From Quillaja saponaria (lineage: Eukaryota > Streptophyta > Magnoliopsida > Fabales > Quillajaceae), in NCBI GenBank assembly GCA_029379385.1, contig CM055614.1, positions 16,907,994-16,971,993 of the forward strand: DNA of 64,000 nt, given 5' to 3'. The translations under genes and the position numbers were made by a program. The stretch's first letter is position 1, and every line of letters begins with the position of its first letter. This document shows, in pieces, positions 1 to 13,349 of this stretch. Under the pieces are notes generated by a model. That model ran no database searches and was not told the DNA's origin. It saw only the letters and a program-made list of their open reading frames with translations.

Positions 1-77
1 AAAAACTCTAGACATTGCTCTACCAACATACATCTTTGAAAAGTGGTAGGGGCATTACACAATCCAAATGACATTCT

Positions 78-281
78 TCAAATGGCGAATGTTCCATATG
101 GACATGTGAAGGTAATCTTTTCTTGATCTTCTGGGGTAGCAATTTGGTTATACTTGGAATACCCAGTAAAGAAGCAATAGATCTCTTTGGCAGCTAGTCG
201 GTCAAGCATTTGATCAATGAATGGTAGAGGAAAGTGGTCCTTCCATATAGTTTTGTTAACCTTGCGATAGTCTATGCACAC
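78..281 (-). pseudogene. Athila/Tat-like Ty3-gypsy reverse transcriptase fragment
   Basis: The 67-residue minus-strand frame holds the start of a gypsy-type RT: MCIDYRKVNK, then HFPLPFIDQMLDRLA, then a degraded FxGYSxYNQI segment and FTCPYGTFA. These correspond to the substrate-binding and motif A region of Ty3-gypsy RT. The catalytic first aspartate of motif A (normally L-D-G-Y-S-G-Y) is lost; the copy reads F-T-G-Y-S-K-Y, so the enzyme would be dead. It continues the minus-strand protease and gag pieces at 749-1,660 and 35,373-36,578, in the correct gag-PR-RT order. The rest of pol lies left of the window. Confidence 0.9.
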
Positions 282-748
282 TCTCTAATCGGTTACGGTT
301 CTAGTAGGAATGAGCTTATTCTTATGATTTGGGACCATTGTCATCCTATTTTTCTTTGGTACACATTGAACCAGACTTACCTATGGGTAAATTACACCTG
401 CATCCAGCCACTTAATAATCTCCTCCTTGACCACCTCCTTCATGATTGAGTTGAGCTGACATAAATGTTCTTTGGTGGCTTTATGGTTACTTCCATAAGG
501 ATCTTATGCATGTAGAAAGATGGACTTATTCCTTTAATATCTACTATAGTCTAACTTATTGCCCTTTTATACTCTCTTAGAACATGAAGACGCTTGTCTT
601 CCATGACGTTAGTAAGAGATACTGAAATAATAACAAGTAAAGTAGATAATTCAACAATAAAAGAATACCTTAAGTGTGTTGGAAAAAGGCTTAAGTATGG
701 GTAAAGCCTTAATTGAAGGCTTTGTTGTAGATGACAAAGCTGGAATTT

Positions 749-1560
749 CTATGTTTCAAACCAAAGGTTAGATCTAGTATAGTATGGTGGAGCATCCAAC
801 AGTTTCGAGCATTCAAGAAATTCCTCATCTTCCCTTTTAGAAGTAGAGATCAAAGAGACTTCAAGAGGATCACTATGATAGCTTTCCATGAACACTTCGT
901 TTATGATATTGTTTACCATATCAATTGAAAAACATTCTTCATGTTCATCGGAATACTTCATGACTTTAAAGACATTGAAGGAAACTTCTTGATCTTGGAC
1001 TTTCACGGTTAGTTCACCCTTTTGAACATCAATTAGAATCCTATTGGTAGCCAAGAATGGTCTTCCTAACATAATAGGTACCTCCCAGTCTTCCTCCATG
1101 TCAATGACTATGAAGTCAGATGGAAATATTAGCTTCTCTATTTTTACAAGAACATCCTCAACAATTCTTCTTGGATGTATGAGTAAGCAATCTGCTAATT
1201 ACAAGGTCACAGAGGTAGGTTTGACTTCCCCTAAATCAAGTCTTTGATAAATGGAAATCTACATCAAATTTGTGCTGGCTCCCAAATCGTACAATGTGTT
1301 TTCAAACAATTTACTACCAAACATGCATGGTATAGTGAAGCAACTAGGGTCATTGAGCTTTGGTGGTTTGAATAATCGTGCTGCACTTCAATACGTGCAA
1401 TTATCTCAAAGTCACCCAATCCTCTCTTCTTGGAGAGGATGTCATTCATGAACTTCACATAACTAGGCATTTGTTTCAATGCTTTAGGAAATGATGTTGA
1501 TATGCAGCTTTTTAAATACCTCTATAATTTTTTGAAACTATATGTCTAGCTTTTGCTTTT
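749..1560 (-). pseudogene. Athila/Tat-like gag-pol linker and retropepsin, frameshifted
   Basis: Read on the minus strand, 1,264-1,479 encodes KQMPSYVKFMNDILSKKR, the conserved segment linking gag to protease in Athila/Tat elements. In a shifted frame around 1,275-1,300 the retropepsin-like active site appears as LYDLGASTNLM. After it come LADCLLIHPRRIVEDVLVK and, at 749-1,099, the flap-side motif MLGRPFLATNRILIDVQ. At least one frameshift and one stop interrupt it. The piece ends abruptly at about 1,660, where unrelated LTR-like DNA begins; the upstream gag of the same element resumes at 35,373. Confidence 0.88.
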
Positions 1561-1659
1561 GTAATCTTCGAGGAAAAGATGGTGGTGGATTGACTTGTAG
1601 CTATTCTTCTTGAGCTTTTTTCCCTTTATCCTCATTGAATTTTTCATCTTATACCTTCC

Positions 1660-3594
1660 TGTAATGCCCCAAAATTTTAAAATGTTATATGAATGGCCAT
1701 TTACATGTCTTTGTATTTGTATACTTGTTAATGCAATTGAATTGCCTAAATTTTTTTTCAAATCAATGATTCAATTTAGTAAATCTAGAATTGTAATAAA
1801 AAATTATGTGGTTAAGTGCATGGAAATAACTATAGTAATTTTTTGTGTTATTCGTTTCTAAGAATTGCACCTTATTGCTTTAAGTGCAAGCATGAAGTGA
1901 AAATGCATGAAAACTTCGATGTAAGCATAAAATTGTTCAATTAGATACATGACCTTTGTTTACTTAAATATTTATATCTTTCAATGAAATGTCTAAATAC
2001 TATTATGATTGATGTATTAGAAAATAGATTTGTGTAGCATTAAAATGACATATAATTTGTAATTTTTGGACAAGTAGATTAGTCCAGGAAATTCATCAAA
2101 GTTAAGTTAAAATCCTGAAAATGCAGGATTTTAGCAGATTGACCATTTAGTGATCCAACTAGCATAAATTGAGTTAAACAATTGAAATAACAATCTTCTT
2201 GTGGGATAAATTAGTAGACACATTTCCCTACAGTGTATCATATATGCTAATTGAATGTGTATATTAATACAACTAATTCTTATAAGTTAAGACAAATTCT
2301 GAAAAATGTAGGATTTTGACAGTTATGGCCCTACCTTGGTAAATTAGCCATAACTTGCTCTAAGAGAATGGAAATCTAATTCCATCACTTGCATAAATTA
2401 ATAGACATATATAGCTTTACAAACATGTATCACATGTATTGCTTTGAGCTGTAAATTAGTATAGTTAATTGTTTAAAGTTAGGAAAATATTATTAAATGC
2501 AAGATTTTCATTGATATGACCTTCTCTTGGTTAAAATAATATAACTTGAGCTAGATGAATGAAAATCATTATCTGTTTGTTGGATAAATTAATTAGACAT
2601 ATGTATCTTTCTAAAATTGCATCATGTGTATTATTTTGATTTATTAATCAATACAATTCATTGTTCAAATATAGAAATAAAATTTTTCTCCAAAATTTGC
2701 CTATCCTTATGATAAAACTAGTTTGCATTTATTATTTTGGTTTAAGTTTAGGTATTTTAACATAAAAAAAATAATGAGATTCACTTGATAAGTAATTATT
2801 GAATAATTAAGGACTAATTGATAATTAACTTTAATGACTTATTTGATTAGCTAACCTTATTTGGGTTAATGGAAGATATATCAACCTAATGATAGATGTC
2901 TCCAACTAATTACCTTTAATCATGCTTTTGTCTCTAAGAGGTATGGGAAACTCAGGAAAAAAGAAGAAGAAGGAGAGTAGCCTCTCTTCATTTATTTTTC
3001 TGTTTTCTCCATTTCTTGGAGAGAGAGTGAGCTGATTTTGAAGATATGTGAGAGAGAGAGGGGCAAATATGCTCTACCTTGTCTTGCCTACTGACTGAAG
3101 GAAAGTGAAAATTTTAGAGGGTTTGGGTGGGTTTCCTCATAAAAGTGTTGAATGAAAGTTGTAGATCTGGTTAAGCATTAAGTGATCTGATTTTGAGTAA
3201 AAAATGAGTTGGAGTCCTTTGAAGCTGCTGAGGTTTCCACTGAACTGCATAGAATTCAGTTCAGTTTAAGATATTTTTCGAGTGATTTCAGGATGAATAA
3301 GCTCACATGAGCTAAAGCTTATTTGTTTCTAACACCTTGATTAACATATCTGGAGCTTTTCAAGGTCTGGCTTCATAGACAATGTAACCAGGAGTAGCTG
3401 GAAGTGAGTATTGAATTTATGGGAGTGCTTGTGTAACCAATTAAGTGTGATTTGGCTTTAGATATTTTTGAGGCTAAACCAAAGGTTATGACATGAATAA
3501 AAGTTGTAAGATATTTGTGTTTTGATCATATATAGAGATGTTCAGCTACTAGATATTAACAAAGAAGGATTTGTGGCTAATAAACCATCTTTGG
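1660..3594 (+). mobile_element. LTR-like segment between Athila pol and the Tekay 5' LTR
   Basis: The Athila reading frame stops at a sequence that opens TGTAATGCCCCAAAA, a start typical of Del/Tekay LTRs. No coding potential follows. The segment contains diverged tandem repeats (separate entry) and runs to 3,594, where another LTR begins with TGTTGATATAAC. No CA end with a matching 5-bp target duplication was found, so it may be a truncated LTR or a recombined solo LTR. The plus orientation is inferred only from the terminal TG. Confidence 0.5.
2040..2700 (+). repeat. Diverged ~185-bp tandem repeat in LTR DNA
   Basis: Three to four copies of one unit follow each other. Each has an AAGTTA block, a segment like GAAAATGCAGGATTTT, a GACC-rich block, an ATAACTTG block and a TAAATTAATAGACA-like block. 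Unit starts lie near 2,103, 2,283 and 2,476. Related units occur on the same strand near 22,215-22,600 and 29,385-29,680. Confidence 0.65.
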
Positions 3595-5190
3595 TGTTGA
3601 TATAACCCGATATCATAATATTACTTTATAAATATGTTGTGTAACTTTTTGCTACATAAATACATAAGAAAATAAACAACCAAACTTTATAAACATATAT
3701 ATACACATACATGCACATATGTACAAACAATATACCCTTACTTTACAATATTTGACTTTGACCAATACTTTACCTTTTATTCTTTTTTTTTTCTCTCCTC
3801 TAGCACCGACCTACCTTTCCTTTTTCTTTCTACCATGCTCTCATTTCTTTTAGCTTCCCTTGTCGTTAAGCACCCTGTTTCCTCCTTCAAGTGGCTGATT
3901 GACTCCCTTGGTGCTTCAGCTATTTTGCTTTTTCCTCAAATCAGGTGACAGTTTTGCCTTTGGGCTCCAATAGTTACCGTTAACCACCTAAGAAGCAAGG
4001 GCAGCAACTCCTTCAAAGGCTGCAACATAGCGGTTCATTTAGCCTTGCTTGGGTAGCTTCTAACCACCCAAAATCCAACTAATTTACATGATTTCATGTA
4101 GTTAGTACCTTTTCCTCTTTGTTTTGTTGAAGATTAGATGTGGGTGTGTGTGAGGACTTGTAATGCTTGATGGTGAAGAGCTTTTTTCTTTTTGTTGAGC
4201 TATGAAGAGAATCTAGCTTTTAGAGGTTGCGGTAGAATGATCTTTCTGCTCTATGTTAAAAGAGTAGCACCTTTTTTGATGCTTATGTACCAAAATTTTT
4301 TATTTTTTTTTTAAATTTCTGATGTTTCCTTCGATTACTAGTTACTCATCACAGTAGGACTAATCTGCCTCTGATTTTAAAGCTGAACCATGTAGGAGAA
4401 AAATCTTTATGTTACACAACACGGTCTTCTTATAATAGCATTTGGGAATCACTTTCTTTTCTTAACTATGTTGCCATATATAGTTTCTTGCTCATTCTTT
4501 TACAAGTCGATATGTTGTGAAGCGTATTATATGTTACAACTTTATGCTCTTTAGGGTTGCATCTACAAAAACAATTAAGACAAAAAAGAAGAATAAAAAA
4601 ACTTTTACAACCCCAAAGAGGACATGCTTGCACTAAAAAAATAAAAAAACACTTATTTTAACTAGAGCATGACTAAATACTGAAACCGTTATTTCTGATG
4701 GAAGTCTTTAGCAAATATTTTTTAGTATTGTGTTTGGTTTATGCTTTGGTCTATATTAACTACATTACATATTGTTAGTATGAACATGCTGAATACATTC
4801 AACATGGGAATAAAAGGGCCCTTAAGATATTTTACATTGTTGTGGTAACTTTGATCTTCAATTTGGAGTTGTATTTTTTGGGCATTATTTTGTAATATCA
4901 TGCTTGCATACCTTCTATTGTCATAGTGCATCCAAGCGTATAGTATGATTGTAAGAAACCTTAAAGAAGTTTATAACTTTTATGTGGGTGTTTCATTGGT
5001 TCTATATTGGAGTACCATATTATAGATACTTTAATGATGCTTTCAGAAGTCAAAGTAGTAGATTTTGTTTCTCAAAGTGAGGTTATTTCATTGGTTCTAT
5101 ACTTTTTTTTTTTTTTCTATTCTAATAAAGTTACCTAGAACTCCCATTGTAGTCTCCAATGTGATTAGCCAAGACACTTTCTCCACCAAT

Positions 5191-5570
5191 CACTGCTAGA
5201 AAATAACATTTTAGCTATGAAATTTAGTGACAAATTTATTCTGTCGTAATTCCGTCGCTATATAGCAACGAAATTGTTAAAGAAATAATCTATCACTATA
5301 TAGCGATGTAATTGTGATGGAATAAGATTCTGTCACTAATTTGGTAGGAAAATTTCAATTTGACGTGTAAATTAGTGGCACACAAACATTGCGACATATC
5401 AGCGATGGATTTTCTGTCGCTATTCTGTCACTAAGTTTATAGCAATGGAATATCCGTTGCTAATTTAAAATTTTTGATATTGGAAAACATTATGTCGCTA
5501 AAATAAATAGGGTGCGATGGATTTGCGATGGAATTTCCGTCGCTAATCAACAATTTGCGATTTTAACACC
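5191..5570 (+). repeat. 5' subterminal repeats of CACTA element 1
   Basis: Short motifs of the GCGACGGA / TCCGTCGC type recur in both orientations, for example TTCCGTCGCTAT, GCGATGGATTT and TTTCCGTCGCTAAT. Such arrays bind the TNPA-type protein in En/Spm elements; binding here is inferred. Confidence 0.8.
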
Positions 5571-8500
5571 TTTTTCTCTTAATTTATTCCATTTTTTGCC
5601 AAAAAAAAAAAAAAAACGATATCCTTTACCTCTCTCAATGACTCAATTTTTTTTTTCTTAATTCTACTTTTTTTTTTCTTTTTCTTTTTTTTATGGCGTA
5701 GTAGTACAACATAACTTTGGTACTGTCTCCTACTGACTAGCGTTATGTAATTACAATGGAAAGATAGAAATAAATAATATAGTGTTTAATTCATCAGTTG
5801 ATCTTTTTATTAGTCTGAGAACAGATTAGTATTTCTCATCTTTAACCAAAAAAAATATATTATAATTCTCAAAGTGAAACTAACACCCAGTTTTAATAAT
5901 TTGTTGTAATAAAGCCTTAATTAGCGCAAAGAGGGTAAAAATTACAAGAGAGATGTAAAATTATTCTTTATTTACATTTGCCTCTCTTTTCTCCTTGTTA
6001 TTTTCTCTTCAATCAAAATTGTACACAAGTTTCAATTTATTGAGTGATCTTCACCAAAAAAAAAGAAAACACATCATAATATACTAATTTCTTTGTTATA
6101 TATTTTCTTGGAGAAAAAGATTTAATCTATATTATATATAACTGGCAGAAATTTTTGATTTTCTTAAATACTCTTTTGAGTTTTGTTATTGGTTATGCAC
6201 ATAGCCTTTAGTTAGTATTTGCTTTAGATAGAGAATTATTATTTTTTTTCAAATTTTCCTTCATTTTCATATCAATAGATTTTTACTTATTTTATGACTA
6301 TTAATTTCTTATATATATGCTAATTCTTTTCAATAATAATAAATTTATAATTATTTTTAATAATTATATGTTAATAGAAATCAAAATTGAATTTAATATA
6401 TATATATATTGTTTAATAAACTCATAATAATCATAATTTTTTGAAGTTCTTCTCAAATTTATGAATTAAAATTTTAAAAAATTATTATGAAGTAAAAGAA
6501 ATATTAAAATTATAGTTTTTATTATTGTAATATTGTTTTATGACTATTGATTTTTATTTTTTTATTTTTTATAATTCTTTTCAATATTAATAAATGTATA
6601 ATTTGTCAATAACTATAGATTTATTATGTACTGAGAAAGTGATTAAAATGTAAATAAATATAAATCTTGATAAATTGTAGAAAAATAAGCATGTATAAAT
6701 TATTGATGATTAAGTTGTTTTAAGGCTTATTGACATAATTAGGAATATAAATAAATAATTTAAGGGATCATTGTGAGTTAGAAAATGTTATGGAAATTAT
6801 GTAAAAGTTAAATTGTGCAGTAAGGATTAAATTGAAAAGATGAAGGACTAAATTGAAGAAACATAAACCACTTGCATTAAATGCAAGGAATGATTATGCT
6901 TCTTCAATTCGTGGGTTTAATAGGTGGTTTCATGATGTTAGCTTTTTTAAGTATTATAGTTCGGCTAGCAAGACTTTCGGCCATAACCAAGAAAAGGAGA
7001 AAGATGTTTATATTATGAATTAAAAAAACTCTTATTATAATTTTTTTTTTTTAGTTTCCTTTCCTTCCTATATATATTTTTTCTTTTTTCTATTGAAACA
7101 AATGCAACAATAGATTTTTCAAATCCCTAGCCTAGATCAAAAGCTCTCTAAAATCCCTAATCTCAAACTCCACTTTTCCCTTTGTTCTTGCAAGAGATCA
7201 AGACTGGAACTATTATGTTTTGGTTCTTATCCACATTCTAAGGGATTGTCCTCCTCACAACCCTGAAGAGCAGTGGCTAACTCAAACTCAAACTGCCCAC
7301 AGTTACGAGACTAGCTCACCAGGCTACGGATTTTTCCGTTGGTTGATTCTCGATCTAATTCTCTCAGATCAATCCTCGATCTTCTTTTTGCTTGTCCATC
7401 TATCTAAGCTAGTGACAAGAGCATTACCACGAGCTTAACCACACTGGGAGGGACTCACCCTTTACTTAGGAATGAAGAGGGGAAACATGCTAGCTGGTTG
7501 GTAAGATAGCTCGATCTCTTAGCTCCTCCTCTTTATTAATTTAATTCACCACTCCATAGGCAAGAAGCTTCATCCTAAAAGGCAGAGTGGGATGCTAAAT
7601 GCGGAGTCTTTCCTTTTGATAGAAGTAGGATTGGCTTTAAGTTTTGTTACATAGGTAACCATAGGCACAAATAACATTAAAACTTACAGATCTCCTTTTC
7701 TTTTGGTGCATCTTTTCATCTGGAAAAAAAAAGTGAAAAGAATCTTCAGTAAAGTTAAGTACAAATAGCTATTGCCTATAAATTAATAAATATCTAGAAA
7801 TTTTTTACTTATATATCTACCGAATCTACTAAACCCACCAGTGCACCTTGTTATGTTAAAGTCTAGGTTTCCATGTTGTTAGAAAATTCAGATTTCATGT
7901 GATGTTATTTTAGAAAGTTCTTTTGCATTTGTAGAGAATATGACACATTGTTAAGTTTGTTACTTGACTCTTCTCTGCCCCAAGAATTTGTAATGAGTTG
8001 GGATAGCATTACTTCTTCCTTCCCCATCTATATTGTCTTGGATGACTTTGCACAAAGACTACGGAGGTTTATTATTTTATTTAATAAGGGTAATAGGCCT
8101 AGATTATTGTTCAAATAATCATCTTTCAAAAAGTTACTAGCTTTATCTTTGATTACTTTATACAAAAAATGGTGGCAAAAAAACTTAGTAGTACTAATGA
8201 TTATTAAAAATTATTTTTATTTGGCATATTTCTTACTTATTATCTAATTCAACATGTGATGTGATTATCAATTTTGGTATCTCTGCGGATGTTATAGCTT
8301 TTGATAAAAGGGTGATTTTAATCTAAAGAATATCTAGGTTTTGAAAACAAAGTAATTTATTTTTCTCTCATTTGCAGTAGGCAGTTGGTAGTACTGCAAC
8401 AAATTGCTCGTGAATATTCAGCCATTGTACCTTGGTGATTTTAATATATAATAAAGAGCTCAGAAAAGGTAATGTGTACAATCATTATTTTTCATTTTTG

Positions 8501-9223
8501 TTCTTTGTTATGGTATTATCTATCAATCATGATTCATCATGTTCCATTTGGTATAATGTACATTCTCCAATATGTTTGCATCAGTTCTATTACTTGCCTG
8601 TTGCATGGTGTGTCAATAGTTTTCAATTAAATTTGCTCATTAATTTGTTATGCAAGAGTTAAGATTTGTTAATATAGATGTTAATTAGACTATATATGTT
8701 CTTAGAATAATTAGTAAGATAGTTAGTATTTTTAACATTTTATAGACACTCATAACTTAGATTCTCATTCAAGAATTATTACTAATCAAAATTCAATTAT
8801 GTTGGTCATTAAGTTTGACTATATTGAATTACCCTTAGTTATTAATTCTTGAATTGTCCAAAGTGGACAGTTTAGGAAAGCAACACATATCATTCACTTA
8901 TAGTAATAGATTTGGATTTCCTTTAATTTAAATTTTGATTTCATTTATCTATGTTCTCTAAATGCATACATAGACATAGGGTAATTATTGTGTTTATATC
9001 GTGTACTTAGGAGACCATAGGGAAATGCTGCCAAAATTTTGCTAAGTTGAAATGAAGGATTGAGATATTATTGGAATGAGTGTGTTGTTTTCCTGAATGG
9101 CATAGGATCATCTTACCCTTAAGAATGAGTTAAAGGTGTTAGAAATCATGCACATATTATTTATTTACCTAGAATATGAAGTTCAAGTGATGAAAAATTT
9201 GTCTTCTATGTTTTAGTTGAAAA
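5571..9223 (+). other. Non-coding left interior of CACTA element 1
   Basis: AT-rich DNA with poly(T) and poly(A) tracts and no recognisable protein. The reading frames are short and match nothing I know. The stretch around 7,080-7,200, with CCCTAGCC and CCCTAATC blocks, looks like a leader upstream of the transposase gene, but no promoter could be fixed. Confidence 0.5.
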
Positions 9224-12200
9224 ATGTTGCTAGATCGTAGTTGGATATCTAATTGGAGGAATTCTGTTGGGATAACAGATGAATTTAAAGATGGGGTTGA
9301 AGAGTTTATAAAATTTGCAACTGAAAATGATAAAAAGAATTGTGAACGATAAAGGTCTTTGGTGTCCTTCTGCGGTATGTAAAAATAAGAAGTGGAAGAA
9401 TCCATTTGAAATTTCAAAACATTTGTATAATAAGGGTTTTAAAGATGGATATTTGAATTGGACATTGCATGGTAAGGAGTTTTGGGGAGATGGTGGATCT
9501 TATGAAGGCATGAATAACCCAACACTGGTTAATTTGAACCCTTATATAGACATGGTCATGGACGGTGTTCATTTTGAATGTCAAATGGACGATGATGATG
9601 TACATGATGAAGAATCAAATCAATCAGCGTCAAAATTTTATGACTTATTAAATTATGATGACGAGCCTTTATAGGAAGGTCGTGATGAACACACTACATT
9701 GTTTATAGTTTCGCAGCTATTAAATTTAAAATCTGAGTTCAATATGAGTGAAACTCATTATGATCGAATGGTGGAGATTATCAAGAGCATGCTACCAAAA
9801 ACAGAGAAGTTACCTGATAATTTTTACTAATCAAAGAAGTTGGTTGATGAACTAGGGTTGGAATATAAACAAATACATGTATGCCTAAATGATTGTACCT
9901 TATACTATGATAAAGATGAAGATAAGACAATATGCATTAGTTGTAATCACCAACGATACAAGACTAAGAAATCCCGTAATGCAAAATAGAAAGATGTTCC
10001 TTACAAGATATTTAGGTACTTTCCAATTATTCTAAGACTTCAGAGATTGTATATGTTAGATAAGATTGCAAGACATATGAGATGGCATATGGAAGGTGTT
10101 CGTCGTGACCTAAATTTAATAACTCATCCATTAGATGCTGAAGCCAGGAAGAAATTTGATGTTTCTCACCCTGATTTTGCAAGTAAGATTCGAAATATCC
10201 GTCTTGGGCTTTCTACTGATGGATTTAACCTGTTTCGAAATTCAAGTGTACCGGTTACTTGTTGGCCCATTTTCATTACTTCATACAATCTACCGCTAAG
10301 CATGTGCATGAAACGAACATCAATATTCTTGATATTGGTTATTCCTGGTCCTAATTCACTAAAAAAGCACTTAGATGTTTACTTGAGACTTTTGGTGGAT
10401 GAGCCGAAAATTCTGTAGGATGAAGGTGTCTTCACTTTTAATACTTACAAAAAATGGAATTTCTTAATGAGGGCTTCACTTTTATGGACAATCAGTGATT
10501 TTCTTGCATATGGGATGTTATCCTGGTAGAGTACGCAAGGGAGACTTCCCTGTCCAATTTGTATGGAAAGAACTAAATCATTTTATCTCAAGAATGGCGG
10601 TAAATGTTGTTGGTTTGATTATCATCAACAATTTTTGCCAATGGGTCATCGGTTTCGAAGAAACAAGAATAATTTGAAAAAGGGAATTGTTAAGAAATCA
10701 CCCCCACTCCTACGATTGAGTGGTGTAGAAGTCAAGACATAATTATTTAAGCATCCTCAAATCACAATTAGGAAAAAGAGTGGTAGGCAAAAACATCGTG
10801 GGTTTAGTAAGGATCACAATTGGACAAAGCGTAGTATCTTTTGGGAATTATCATATTGGGAGACTAATTTGATTCGCCACAATTTGGATGTCATGCATAT
10901 TGAAAAAAATATTTTGATAATGTGTTTAATACCCTTATGAATGTTAAGGGAAAGACAAAAGACAATCTAAAGGCACGTGAGGATTTACGATTGCTATGCA
11001 AGCGTTCAGAATTAGAGCTATACAAGCACTGTGACAAGTTGATGAAACCAAAAGTTGCATATGTTTTAATAGATGATCAAATAAAAGAAGTTTGTGAGTG
11101 ATTAAAACAATTGCGTTTTTCAGATAGTTATGTATCCAATATAGCTCGTTGCGTTAATGTTACCGGGAATAAACTATACAGCATGAAAAGTCATGATTGT
11201 CATGTGTTCCTACAGAGAATATAGCCATTAGCTACACGAGACTTTTTGCTTAAACCAATATGGGGAGCAGTAACAAAATTAAGCTAATTTTTTATGGATA
11301 TATATTCAACTGAAATACAAGCTGATCATATGCTCTAACTAGAAGCTAACATTGTTGAAATCTTATGCAAGTTGGATATGATATACATTCCTGGTCTTTT
11401 TGATTCAATAAAGCACTTAATTGTCCATCTACCATACGAGATTAGAGTTGAAGGCCTTGTACAATATCGTTGGATGTACCCATCGAGAGGTGAAGTTACA
11501 TAACTTGATATATCATTTACAAAGTCATAAATTTGAATATCTTTTTTAATACTAATGTTGATTTTAACTGTTAGGTGCATGCATGATTTAAAAAAGAAAA
11601 TTAGCAATAAAGTGCAAATAGAGGGGTCTATTTGTGAAGAATGCATGTTAGAAGAGGTTTGAAATTTTTATTCAATGTATTTTGGACCACATGTTCGTAC
11701 AAAACACACAAAACTCTCCCAAAATGATGTTGGAGATCAAGAGATTCCTCGAACTACTCCATGTCTCTCAATTTTTGAATATCATGGAAGACATTTCATT
11801 AGGAGTTGGACTAAAAATCTACCAGATATAGATATGGAAGCTGCAGAGACATATGTTCTCCTAAATTGTAGTGAGATTGAACCATACATTAAGTAAGAAT
11901 TTTTTAATTCACCTCCTAACTAATAACCAGCTAAATATAAATCATTCATTTATACAAACTAATATCGCTTTTAACAGGAAATTTGATGGCATGTTGAGCG
12001 TCATCAATCCTTTTATCACTGCTCAACAAATTGAGAAGGAAAGGGAGAATGGTTTCTCAAAATCAATGAAACAACTTGTGAGTATGACATTTTAATACAT
12101 ATTTATTACTAAACATTTAATGATATTAATAAGATATAATTAATTATATTCTTTTAAGTAATGATTTTTTAATTAGGCTCATGAGAATCACATTGACAAT

Positions 12201-12937
12201 TCTTTCATATGAGATATGGCTCGTGGTCCTCAAAATTGTGTTAAATGTTACAATGCTTTCATCGTCAACGGATATGGGTTTAACACTAAGGATTATAGGG
12301 AAAATAAGACAACAATGAACAATGGTGTTTGTGTTTTAAGTAGTAACTATGGTAATGAGGCATTAGATTATTATGGGATAGTTGAGGAAATTTTAGAATT
12401 CACTTACCTAAGTGACAATAACAAGATGGTTCTATTCAAATGTAAGTGGTTTGACTTGATTAATAGGGTTCAAAATGATAAAAAGTATCGAATTGTGGAA
12501 ATTAATCACAAGTCCAAACTTTAGTCATTTGAGCTATTTATATTAGCTGAGCAAGCCCAACAAGTGTACCAAATGAAATATCCAGCTTCAAAAAATAAAG
12601 ATAGGGTTGATTGGTGGGTTGCATGCAAAGTTAAAATCAAGGTATATACTTCTGAGGTGTATATGGAGGAAGAAAATCATAATTACTATCATAATGATGT
12701 TGGAGCTACCTATTCGTCATTTAGATTCCAGTCTAATGAAATTGATGAACCAGTTGTCTTGTTTGACAGAGGCATCGTGGAAGAATTGAATCTGAATGAG
12801 GTTAACATCTCGTACTAAAAAAAGGACAAGAAATGAACTTCAAGAAAATGTTGATGTGGGTGATGATGATGATATAAATGATGAGGAAGATAAGGCATAA
12901 TGGCAATCAGAAAGTGATGATACAGATAACATTTAAA
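9224..12937 (+). pseudogene. CACTA TNPD-like transposase (Transposase_21 type), decayed
   Basis: The reading starts at ATG 9,224 with MLLDRSWISNWR, the transposase-associated N-terminal domain, which continues after a frameshift near 9,340 as GLWCPSAVCKN. The Transposase_21 core follows at about 10,030-10,880: LDKIARHMRWHMEGVRRD, NIRLGLSTDGFN, LWTISDFLAYGMLS, then CPIC and NLDVMHIEKNI. A frameshift near 10,910 leads to the DUF4218-like part (FDSIKHLIVHLPYE, QYRWMYP, 11,390-11,480). Further exons hold NGVCVLSSNYG and FKCKWFD (12,216-12,524, DUF4216-like) and an acidic tail near 12,850. Introns of roughly 100 bp can be placed after 11,890 and 12,078 with GT/AG borders. In-frame stops lie near 9,672, 9,828, 9,987, 10,416 and 10,527. 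Confidence 0.92.
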
Positions 12938-13349
12938 AAATTATTCTGGTAATGTGTATGTTATTAATATGCCATTCAATATAATATTTGCCTTATATTA
13001 ATAGTTAAATTTCATTGTATGCTATTACAAATATATGTTATTATGTGTATACTGTTTGTATTTTGAAGTATACCACCACTGGAGCAGCAAAGTTGCAGTG
13101 CCTACTAGAGTGTCAAGGAGTGACATACTAGAATCATTGTCTATGAGGGAATCTGTATCTCCATCATCCGTTACTCCGGCCAAGAGTCTGTCATTAGCCT
13201 CACAGTGATATTGACAATGTAGATCCATGCCCTTTCATCAGTATAGAGCCAGGAACAAATCCGTAAGTTATATACTTATTTGTTGTTTATATATATTAAT
13301 ATATTAATATTAATATTTGATTTCTTTTTTTTTTATCTAAATCTTTTAT

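Noticed and set aside
7220..7438. 72-residue frame in the CACTA left interior
   Set aside because: Composition is not distinctive and no motif is recognisable; probably leader DNA.
9414..9605. Minus-strand 63-residue frame inside the CACTA transposase
   Set aside because: It is antisense to the transposase-associated domain and has no independent support.
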